Shown: positions 31,565 to 36,657 of the stretch, piece by piece
Position numbering within the stretch: position 1 is the stretch's first letter
Layout: every line of letters begins with the position of its first letter
DNA from: an uncultured Planctomycetaceae bacterium
Lineage (GTDB): Bacteria; Planctomycetota; Planctomycetia; Pirellulales; UBA1268
Reading direction: 5' to 3'
Assembly: GCA_903919035.1 (NCBI GenBank)
Contig: CAIXGY010000233.1
Coordinates: 1-36,657 of the forward strand
Length of the DNA: 36,657 nucleotides
Program-made: the position numbers and the translations under genes
The notes under the pieces: generated by a model
The model's input: the letters and a program-made list of their open reading frames with translations, nothing else
Databases searched by the model: none
What the model was told of the DNA's origin: nothing

Positions 31565-32989
31565 ATGGTTTCCGACGGCGCACATGTGGCGGTGATCGGT
31601 GCGGGCATGGCAGGGCTCGCCGCCGCCGAGGTGCTGGTCGGGGGAGGCGCGCGGGTCACGGTGATCGAGCCCGCGGGCCGCTGCGGCGGCGTGCTGGAGA
31701 CGATGTGCCGCGACGATTGGCTCGTGGAGCGGTCGGCCGACTGCTTTCTCGCAGCCCGGCCCGAGGCGGTGGCGCTGGCCGAGCGGCTCGGGCTCGGGGA
31801 CGAACTGCTGCCCGTGGCCCCGGCCGTGCGGCGGGCGCTGGTCTGGCACGACGGTCGCGGGGTGCCGGCTCCCGATGGATTTCGGCTGCTCGCGGCCGGG
31901 TCGCGCGGCGGCATCCTGCGGACTCCCCTGCTCTCGCCACGCGGTCGGCTCCGCCTGCTCCTCGAGCCCTGGGTGCCGGCTCGGCGACCGGCCGCCGGCG
32001 ACGCCGACGAGTCGCTCGAGTCGTTCGCCGTGCGGCGCCTGGGCCGTGAGGCCTTCGAGCGACTCGTGCAGCCGCTGGCGGCGGGAGTGTGGACGGCCGA
32101 CCCCGCCCGCCTGAGCATGGCGGCCGCATGCCCGGACTTCCTGGCGATGGAACGCAACGCCGGCAGCCTGTGGGCCGGTGAGCGGCGGCGACTGCGGCAG
32201 GCCCACGAAGCGGGCACGGCCGGCGCCCGCTACGGGCAGTTTCTCACGCTCGCATCCGGCATGGAGACGCTGCCGCGCCGCTTGGCGGCGCATCTGACCG
32301 CGCGTGGCGTGACCATCGTGACGGCGGCCGCGACGGGAGTGAATCGCGACGGAACCGGGGGCTGGACGGTGGCGACGGCGGACGGCGCATCGCTCGCCGC
32401 CGAGGCCGTCGTCGTGGCGACGCCCGCGCCGGTCGCCGCGCGTCTGTTGGCCGCGACCGATGCCAGCCTGGCAACGAGCCTCGGCAGCATCGACTACGCA
32501 GGTTCCGCGATCGTGTCGCTCGGCTACCGCCGCGACCACGTGGCTCATCCGCTCGATGCGGCGGGCATGGTGGTGCCGCGTGGCTCGGGCCGCCGGGCGC
32601 TGGCCGTGAGCTTTTCGAGCGCGAAGTTTCCCGGCCGCACGCCGCCCGGACACGTGCTCCTCCGCGTGTTCGTCGGGGGAGCGCTCGATCCGGCCGTCCT
32701 CGACCTCGACGACGCGGCCCTCGAGGCGCTCGGTCGCGACGAAGCGGCGGCGCTCGTGGGGGCCCGCGGCCGCCCGGCCCTCGCCCGCGTCGACCGGTGG
32801 CACGGCTCGATGCCGCAGTATCACGTCGGTCACCTCGACCGTGTGGCACGGATCGAAGCCGCGGTCGCGGCCCATTCGGGCCTCGCCCTCGCCGGTGCAG
32901 CCTACCGAGGCGTGGGCATCCCGCAGGTCATCGCCTCGGGTCAGGAGGCCGCCCGCCGCATCCTGGCGACGACGACGGCACGACCCTGA
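31565..32989 (+). CDS. hemY: Protoporphyrinogen/coproporphyrinogen oxidase (HemY/HemG-type flavoprotein)
   Basis: A 474-residue FAD-dependent amine-oxidase-fold enzyme that aromatises the porphyrinogen late in haem synthesis. The dinucleotide-binding motif VIGAGMAGLAAAEVL holds Gly12, Gly14 and Gly17, followed by the Glu of VIEPAGRCGG. FERLVQPLAAGVWTADPARLS is the usual central segment (family form PLxxGVYAGDPxxLS), and the C-terminal LALAGAAYRGVGIPQVIASG is the characteristic closing FAD motif. Length fits bacterial HemY/PPOX (about 450-480). Whether it uses protoporphyrinogen or coproporphyrinogen III cannot be decided. The ATG at 31565 begins the FAD fold and follows the -10 box by 7 nt. 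Confidence 0.93.
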   Translation: MVSDGAHVAVIGAGMAGLAAAEVLVGGGARVTVIEPAGRCGGVLETMCRDDWLVERSADCFLAARPEAVALAERLGLGDELLPVAPAVRRALVWHDGRGVPAPDGFRLLAAGSRGGILRTPLLSPRGRLRLLLEPWVPARRPAAGDADESLESFAVRRLGREAFERLVQPLAAGVWTADPARLSMAAACPDFLAMERNAGSLWAGERRRLRQAHEAGTAGARYGQFLTLASGMETLPRRLAAHLTARGVTIVTAAATGVNRDGTGGWTVATADGASLAAEAVVVATPAPVAARLLAATDASLATSLGSIDYAGSAIVSLGYRRDHVAHPLDAAGMVVPRGSGRRALAVSFSSAKFPGRTPPGHVLLRVFVGGALDPAVLDLDDAALEALGRDEAAALVGARGRPALARVDRWHGSMPQYHVGHLDRVARIEAAVAAHSGLALAGAAYRGVGIPQVIASGQEAARRILATTTARP

Positions 32990-33041
32990 GGGGGCTTCGC
33001 TCGCTCGGAGACGGCTGCGGTCCGGCGTCGTGACTGCGCCG

Positions 33042-33066
33042 ACCGATCCGCCGGCGGCGGATCGGT
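33042..33066 (+). terminator. Strong hairpin downstream of hemY
   Basis: ACCGATCCGCC and GGCGGATCGGT pair as a perfect 11-bp stem with a 3-nt loop, 53 nt after the hemY stop. No T-tract follows. Its place between convergent genes suggests termination or protection of the 3' end. Confidence 0.5.
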
Positions 33067-33134
33067 GCTCGGTCTACGCCATATCGAGGGGATGGGCAGA
33101 TCCGATCCTGGCTCGCTTCCGTGGGGCGAGGCTT

Positions 33135-33154
33135 GGGGATGCACGGGCATCCCC
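33135..33154 (-). terminator. Hairpin downstream of the small basic protein gene
   Basis: GGGGATGC and GCATCCCC form an 8-bp stem with a tetraloop, 49-68 nt past the stop on the minus strand. It is the mirror counterpart of the hairpin at 33042-33066 for the convergent hemY transcript. No U-tract. Confidence 0.45.
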
Positions 33155-33202
33155 GACGCCGGGACAGGCTCAGTGACGCGCGAGGATCACGTGCGAGCCG
33201 TA

Positions 33203-33445
33203 TTACTTCTTCTTCCCGCCTGCGGCCGGCTTCGCGGCAGCCGCGCCTTCGGCGCCCTCTTCCTTCTTCACCTTTTTCTTCTTCATCGCCATCTTCTGGA
33301 CCCGCACCTTCGGAAGACCGAGAGGGCTGCGGCCCTCCTGCCAGTGGTCCTGCTCCTTGAGCTTGGTGATCCGCTCGGCCCGGGTGAGGACACCGCGGGC
33401 ACTGGTGGCACCCTTCCGCACCCGCAGGCTCTTGTCCATCGTCAT
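33203..33445 (-). CDS. Planctomycete/Verrucomicrobia/Chlamydia-type small basic protein
   Basis: An 80-residue, strongly basic protein: MTMDKSLRVRKG, then VLTRAERITKLKEQDHW, GLPKVRVQKM and a lysine-rich tail (MKKKKVKKEE ... GGKKK). The wording MxxDKSLxxxxxxxxxRxVLTRAERIxxLxxxxxW, in parts as above, matches the small basic protein family I recall as TIGR04137, found in the PVC group; its function is not established, and a nucleic-acid or ribosome link is only suggested by charge. Start: ATG at 33445 with GAGGAG 9 nt upstream (33455-33460); MDKS two codons later is an alternative. It has its own promoter in the 101-bp gap after the kinase gene, so high independent expression is likely. Confidence 0.85.
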   Translation of the reverse strand: MTMDKSLRVRKGATSARGVLTRAERITKLKEQDHWQEGRSPLGLPKVRVQKMAMKKKKVKKEEGAEGAAAAKPAAGGKKK

Positions 33446-33497
33446 GGCGATTCGCTCCTCGGTCTCGACCTGTCGGTTCTCCTCGAACCCGAAGAGG

Positions 33498-33526
33498 AGC
33501 GTAAGACCCACGCCCCCGCGGATCAA
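33498..33526 (-). promoter_or_regulatory. Candidate promoter of the small basic protein gene
   Basis: On the minus strand, TTGATC (33526-33521), a 17-nt spacer and TACGCT (33503-33498), about 53 nt before the ATG. It lies in the gap after the kinase gene, which allows expression separate from the kinase. Confidence 0.5.
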
Positions 33527-33546
33527 GGCCCGAACCCCGCCGGCCG

Positions 33547-34398
33547 TCAGAACCTGACCGCGGCGATCTGGGCGAGAAAGGCCTCCAGCGATTCGGGCCG
33601 TCGGGCGGGATCGGCCTCCAGGCACGACATGATGGCCTTGGCCAGCGGCTCAGGAATGTCGGGCCAGCGGTCGCGGATGTCGACCGGTGGCGAGTCGTGG
33701 GCCAAGGCCGCCGCCCCGCTCGATCCGCGGGGCCAGGGTGAATCGAGCGTGCAGATCTCGTAGGCGGTGATGCCGAAGGAAAAGACGTCGAGCCGCTTGT
33801 CGGCTTGGCGGCGGCGAACCACCTCCGGGGCCATGTAGTTGGGGGTGCCGATGCGGTTGCCCGGCTGGAGAAACACGGGCTTGTCGGGCACCGTGAGCCC
33901 GAAGTCGAAGAGCACGAGCCGGCCATCCGGTCGAAGCATGAAGTTTCGCGGGCAGACGTCGCGATGCACGAAGCCGGCCTTGTGGACGGTGGCGATCGCC
34001 TCCGCTGCCTGCCGGACAAGATCGAGCCGTTGGGCCGGGGGCAGCGGCTTCTTTCCGCTCAGCACCGCGTGCAGAAGCGAGCCCTCGATGAACTCCTGCA
34101 CGATGAAGGGATCACCGTCCGTGGAGACCCCCGACTCGATCGTGCGGCCGATGTTGGGCCCTGTGATCCGCAGGCCGATCTCCCCCTCGTCGGGCTTGCC
34201 GAGCCCCTTGTAGCGGCCCTCGACCGGGGCGGACTTGGCCCGGTCGATCACCTTGAGGCCGCGAATCTCACCGGTCTTCGTGTCGCGCACCTTGTAGAAG
34301 GTCGACATCGTGCCGGAGTTGCTCTCCCGCAGCCGTTCGAAACGCTTCCAGAGATCGACGCGGCCCGCACCGCCGAACAGCCCCGAGAGAAAGCCCAT
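33547..34398 (-). CDS. Eukaryotic-like protein kinase, soluble, with a tyrosine-kinase-like catalytic loop
   Basis: A 283-residue kinase domain with no membrane segment and almost no extension. Lys49 in GLKVI is the likely ATP-anchoring lysine. The catalytic loop is HRDVCPRN (145-152): Asp147 and Asn152 are kept, but the Lys expected two after Asp is Cys149 and an Arg is at 151, as in the HRDLAARN loop of tyrosine kinases. DFG is at 165-167, GTPNYMAPEV at 184-193 and DVFSFG at 204-209. The glycine-rich loop is poor (NSGTMSTFYKV). It is probably active, but its residue preference is open. It is preceded on the same strand by a 4-TM protein gene and a coiled-coil gene, and followed by the small basic protein gene. 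Confidence 0.88.
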   Translation of the reverse strand: MGFLSGLFGGAGRVDLWKRFERLRESNSGTMSTFYKVRDTKTGEIRGLKVIDRAKSAPVEGRYKGLGKPDEGEIGLRITGPNIGRTIESGVSTDGDPFIVQEFIEGSLLHAVLSGKKPLPPAQRLDLVRQAAEAIATVHKAGFVHRDVCPRNFMLRPDGRLVLFDFGLTVPDKPVFLQPGNRIGTPNYMAPEVVRRRQADKRLDVFSFGITAYEICTLDSPWPRGSSGAAALAHDSPPVDIRDRWPDIPEPLAKAIMSCLEADPARRPESLEAFLAQIAAVRF

Positions 34399-34453
34399 GA
34401 TGCCCGCCGATGATGCCTGCCGTGCCCGTACGAAGGTGCGTCGAGTCGGCTCG

Positions 34454-34624
34454 TCAGCCCTTCTTGAGTGTCACGAGTTCGGCATGGGCCGCGGCGAGTT
34501 CCTTCTCGAGCCGGGGCACCTCGGCCGGGTCGTCGGGCTGCTTCTTGGCCCCGGCCAGAAGCTGTTGGAGCTTCGCGATCTTCTGCTGCAGCACCTCGAG
34601 CCGCTTCTTGTCCTTCTTGTCCAT
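34454..34624 (-). CDS. 56-residue coiled-coil protein
   Basis: A short charged peptide: MDKKDKKRLEVLQQKIAKLQ, then QLLAGAKKQPDDPAEV, then a second helix (LEKELAAAHAELVTLKKG). Heptad-spaced leucines on both sides of a Pro-Asp turn predict a helical hairpin or dimeric coiled coil. It lies 8 bp after the 4-TM protein gene and 55 bp before the kinase gene on the same strand, so it is probably in one operon. Small proteins of this style are common in planctomycete genomes. No function is known to me. The ATG at 34624 is the only sensible start. Confidence 0.6.
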   Translation of the reverse strand: MDKKDKKRLEVLQQKIAKLQQLLAGAKKQPDDPAEVPRLEKELAAAHAELVTLKKG

Positions 34625-34632
34625 CGTGGACC

Positions 34633-35223
34633 TCAGTTGACGTCTTCGTCGGCGCCCGCAGCCATCGCGGTGCCACGATCCGGATCGTAGGCCGGGCCCG
34701 TGTGCAATTGCCGCATCCAGCCCGAGAGGATCACGACGGCGACGGTCAGTCCAAGCGTCACGGTGAGCCACTTGGCTCGGTCGTTCCGCACCCACTGCGT
34801 GCCGGCACCGCGGCCGACCAGGGCACTCGCGAAATAGAAGGCGACCATGGCGAGCAGGAACTTGACCCCGAACAGGGCGTGGTAGTTGGTGGCCCGCATC
34901 CAGCGGCCGTCGTCCCAGCCCTCGGCGGTCACGCCCGGCGCGATGGCGGCGACGAACGCCGTCAGGCCGCTCTCGCGCGGCGGGCTGACCCGCACCTGGA
35001 AGATCAGGAAATTCAGCAGCCCGCTCACCAGCAGCACGGTGATCGCCCCGATCACCCAGGGCAGCCAGCGCCGGCGCACACCCTCGTGGATGCGGTCGCG
35101 CGTGGCCTCGTCGACATCCGACAGGGTCGGCACGAGGGCGAAGCGGGCGAACACGAGTCCACCCATCGCAACGATGGCGGCGAGCACGTGGGCCCAACGC
35201 AGCACGAGCGTGACGGGATCCAT
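34633..35223 (-). CDS. Four-TM membrane protein (CopD/DUF2269-like)
   Basis: A 196-residue integral membrane protein with four predicted helices (about 5-29, 54-76, 114-136, 152-170). Helix 1 carries [17 protein letters not shown] with His12, and helix 3 begins [13 protein letters not shown] with His115. Paired histidines near helix ends and the overall plan resemble the CopD/DUF2269 group, some of which may bind haem or copper; this is a loose likeness. The acidic tail is disordered. Start: ATG at 35223 with GGAG 7 nt upstream and a promoter (TTGGGA-17-TAGAGT) at 35266-35294. It appears to head the minus-strand set that includes the coiled-coil and kinase genes. Confidence 0.65.
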   Translation of the reverse strand: MDPVTLVLRWAHVLAAIVAMGGLVFARFALVPTLSDVDEATRDRIHEGVRRRWLPWVIGAITVLLVSGLLNFLIFQVRVSPPRESGLTAFVAAIAPGVTAEGWDDGRWMRATNYHALFGVKFLLAMVAFYFASALVGRGAGTQWVRNDRAKWLTVTLGLTVAVVILSGWMRQLHTGPAYDPDRGTAMAAGADEDVN

Positions 35224-35265
35224 GGGCGGTCTCCGGCGGTGGGGCGGGGGTCTACGGACGTCCAG

Positions 35266-35294
35266 ACTCTACCCGACGGTCGCATCGTTCCCAA
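35266..35294 (-). promoter_or_regulatory. Candidate promoter of the membrane protein / coiled coil / kinase set
   Basis: On the minus strand, TTGGGA (35294-35289), a 17-nt spacer and TAGAGT (35271-35266), about 43 nt before the ATG at 35223. It is divergent from the tadA promoter. Confidence 0.45.
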
Positions 35295-35350
35295 GCGGTC
35301 CAGCCGGTGCCGCCGCCGCATGGGCCGCATCGATCGGCTGCCGGGTCTGC

Positions 35351-35356
35351 TACGCT
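35351..35356 (+). promoter_or_regulatory. tadA -10 box (TACGCT) 7 nt before the ATG
   Basis: TACGCT is followed by exactly 7 nt and the ATG at 35364. The spacing equals that at hemY. No Shine-Dalgarno sequence and no clear -35 were seen. It points to a leaderless transcript. Confidence 0.4.
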
Positions 35357-35363
35357 CCGGTGC

Positions 35364-35867
35364 ATGGACCTGCCCGCACACGACGACGACGGAATCTTCC
35401 TGCCGGGTGGATCGCCGCATGACCGGTGGATGCGGCTGGCGCTCGACGAGGCCCGGGCCGCGGCCGCGGAAGACGAGGTCCCGGTGGGGGCGATCGTGGT
35501 GGTCGGCGGCCGGGTGATCGCCAGCGCCCACAACCAGCGTGAGCAACTCGCCGATCCGACGGCCCACGCCGAGATGATCGCGCTCACGCAGGCGGCCGCC
35601 GCCACGGGCTCCTGGCGGCTCGAGGACTGCACGCTCTACGTCACGCTCGAGCCCTGCCCGATGTGCGCCGGTGCCATCCTCCAGGCGCGGGTGCCGCGGG
35701 TGGTGTGGGGCGCGGCCGACCCCAAGGCCGGCGCGGTCGAGTCGCTCTACCGCCTCTTCGAGGACACCCGACTGAATCACCGCGTCGAGCACGTCGGCCG
35801 CGTGCTCGCCGACGAGTGCGGCCGCATTCTCTCCGACTTCTTCCGCGGCAAGCGGACGTCGCGCTGA
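35364..35867 (+). CDS. tadA: tRNA-specific adenosine deaminase
   Basis: A 167-residue zinc deaminase that converts A34 of tRNA-Arg(ACG) to inosine. The zinc-site and catalytic motifs are complete: HAE at 68-70 (His68 ligand, Glu70 proton shuttle) and PCPMC at 97-101 (Cys98, Cys101). [26 protein letters not shown] and [16 protein letters not shown] mark TadA rather than cytidine or guanine deaminases. Length is usual. The ATG at 35364 was chosen over an in-frame ATG at 35307 because the latter would precede the -10 box and adds residues of no family likeness. The gene is convergent with citrate synthase; their stops are 4 bp apart. Confidence 0.93.
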   Translation: MDLPAHDDDGIFLPGGSPHDRWMRLALDEARAAAAEDEVPVGAIVVVGGRVIASAHNQREQLADPTAHAEMIALTQAAAATGSWRLEDCTLYVTLEPCPMCAGAILQARVPRVVWGAADPKAGAVESLYRLFEDTRLNHRVEHVGRVLADECGRILSDFFRGKRTSR

Positions 35868-35871
35868 AGCC

Positions 35872-36657
35872 CTACCGCCTGGTGATCGGCGTGAAGTCGC
35901 GAAGGGTGTGACCCGTGTAGATCTGTCGCGGGCGGCAGATCTTCTTGGTGGGGCTCTTGTGCATCTCGATCCAGTGGGCGATCCAGCCCGGCAGGCGGCC
36001 CATGGCGAAGAGCACCGTGAACATCTGCACCGGGATGCCCATCGCCCGGTAGATGACGCCCGAGTAGAAGTCGACGTTCGGATACAGTTTCCGCTCGATG
36101 AAATACTCGTCGGCCAGGGCCGCCGATTCGAGTTCTTGGGCCACGTCGAAGATCGGATCGTGGCGGGCGATCTTGGCGAGGAGCTTGTCGCAGGTCGCCT
36201 TGATGAGCCGGGCCCGAGGGTCGTAGTTCTTGTAAACCCGGTGGCCGAAGCCCATGAGGCGGAAGCCGGAGTCCTTCTTCTTCGCGAGATCGACGTACTT
36301 CCGGACATTGCCCCCGTCGGCGACGATCTTTTCCAGCATCTCCACGCAGGCCTGGTTGGCCCCGCCGTGGAGCGGGCCCCAGAGGGCCGATATGCCGGCC
36401 GAGACGCTCGCGAAGAGATTGGCGTCGCTCGATCCCACCATCCGCACGGTCGACGTCGAGCAGTTCTGCTCGTGGTCGGCGTGGACGATGAGGAGCATGT
36501 CGAGCGCATCGGCGAAGTCGGGGTCGACGTGGTAGGGCTCGCACGGCACCGCGAACATCATGTGGAGGAAGTTCTCGCAGTAGGCGAGATCGTTCCGCGG
36601 ATACATGAGCGGCTGACCGATCGACTTCTTGTGGCTGTAGGCCGCGATGGTGGGCAG
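35872..36657 (-). CDS. gltA: Citrate synthase (3' part)
   Basis: The gene is cut by the right edge of the window; about 261 C-terminal residues are present. They contain the catalytic residues of the type I/II enzyme: the His in [16 protein letters not shown], the His in [15 protein letters not shown] (oxaloacetate/CoA site) and the Asp in [31 protein letters not shown] is the normal C-terminus. The enzyme condenses acetyl-CoA with oxaloacetate at the entry of the TCA cycle, the direct outlet for acetyl-CoA made by the beta-oxidation island in this window, although the two are about 20 kb apart. Since the N-terminus is missing, citrate versus 2-methylcitrate synthase cannot be fully excluded. 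Confidence 0.93.
   Translation of the reverse strand: MPTIAAYSHKKSIGQPLMYPRNDLAYCENFLHMMFAVPCEPYHVDPDFADALDMLLIVHADHEQNCSTSTVRMVGSSDANLFASVSAGISALWGPLHGGANQACVEMLEKIVADGGNVRKYVDLAKKKDSGFRLMGFGHRVYKNYDPRARLIKATCDKLLAKIARHDPIFDVAQELESAALADEYFIERKLYPNVDFYSGVIYRAMGIPVQMFTVLFAMGRLPGWIAHWIEMHKSPTKKICRPRQIYTGHTLRDFTPITRR

Noticed and set aside
31402-32217. Extension of the TPR-like protein by 272 codons upstream
   Set aside because: The extra part is antisense to hemY and has low-complexity, non-protein-like composition. A Shine-Dalgarno sequence and a signal peptide mark the GTG at 31401 as the start.
33455-33499. CTCCTC (33494-33499 region, minus strand) sequestering the Shine-Dalgarno sequence of the small basic protein as a translational switch
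   Set aside because: The CTCCTC overlaps the proposed -10 box and would not be in the transcript from that promoter. It could matter only in read-through mRNA.

Overview
The window is about 36.7 kb of GC-rich DNA, most probably chromosomal DNA of a planctomycete. The evidence is a combination rather than one gene. There is a lysine-rich 'small basic protein' of the Planctomycetes/Verrucomicrobia/Chlamydiae type, a PEP-CTERM surface protein, and a giant secreted protein with an LExRR-type N-terminal motif and a dockerin-like C-terminus. There is also a four-S1-domain RNA-binding protein with the KGG-x-FGL-x-W tail and an acyl-CoA synthetase fused to an acyl-CoA dehydrogenase. HldE/HldD heptose genes fit a Gram-negative envelope. 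The exact genus cannot be read from the sequence.

Layout. Positions 1-2281 hold the end of hldE, hldD (ADP-heptose synthesis) and a convergent membrane-anchored SNase-type nuclease. Positions 2332-5321 hold serS, a convergent S1-domain protein and a tRNA-Leu(GAG) lying just upstream of the S1 gene. After a small DUF6580-like membrane protein comes a beta-oxidation island (6159-15263): fadB-like, fadA-like, a 659-residue protein of unknown function on the other strand, and the synthetase/dehydrogenase fusion. Together the enzymes cover fatty-acid activation, the first oxidation, hydration, the second oxidation and thiolysis. A run of four hairpins and a tRNA-Val(TAC) close this part.

From about 15.5 to 27.0 kb the window changes character. 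It contains a decayed gene remnant, a 21-bp tandem repeat, the PEP-CTERM protein with 47-residue repeats, a DUF6924-like gene, a 0.5-kb spacer holding an elaborate palindromic element (19208-19272), a 2,293-residue cysteine-free surface protein, and a small signal-peptide/one-TM protein. This is the accessory, cell-surface part of the window.

From 27.2 kb on, housekeeping genes return: sppA, a sugar-isomerase-like TIM barrel, a secreted helical-repeat (TPR-like) protein, hemY/hemG-type protoporphyrinogen oxidase, and a minus-strand set of four (4-TM protein, coiled-coil peptide, kinase with a tyrosine-kinase-like catalytic loop, small basic protein). tadA and the 3' part of citrate synthase follow.

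Promoters of the type TTGNNN-N16-18-TACNNT can be seen before several genes. In hemY and tadA the -10 box lies only 7 nt before the ATG, which suggests leaderless mRNAs. No CRISPR array, intact transposase, integrase or recognisable defence system was found. The most unusual items are the 19.2-kb palindromic element, the cysteine-free giant protein with an FGE-like domain that lacks catalytic cysteines, the fused beta-oxidation enzyme, and the kinase module.
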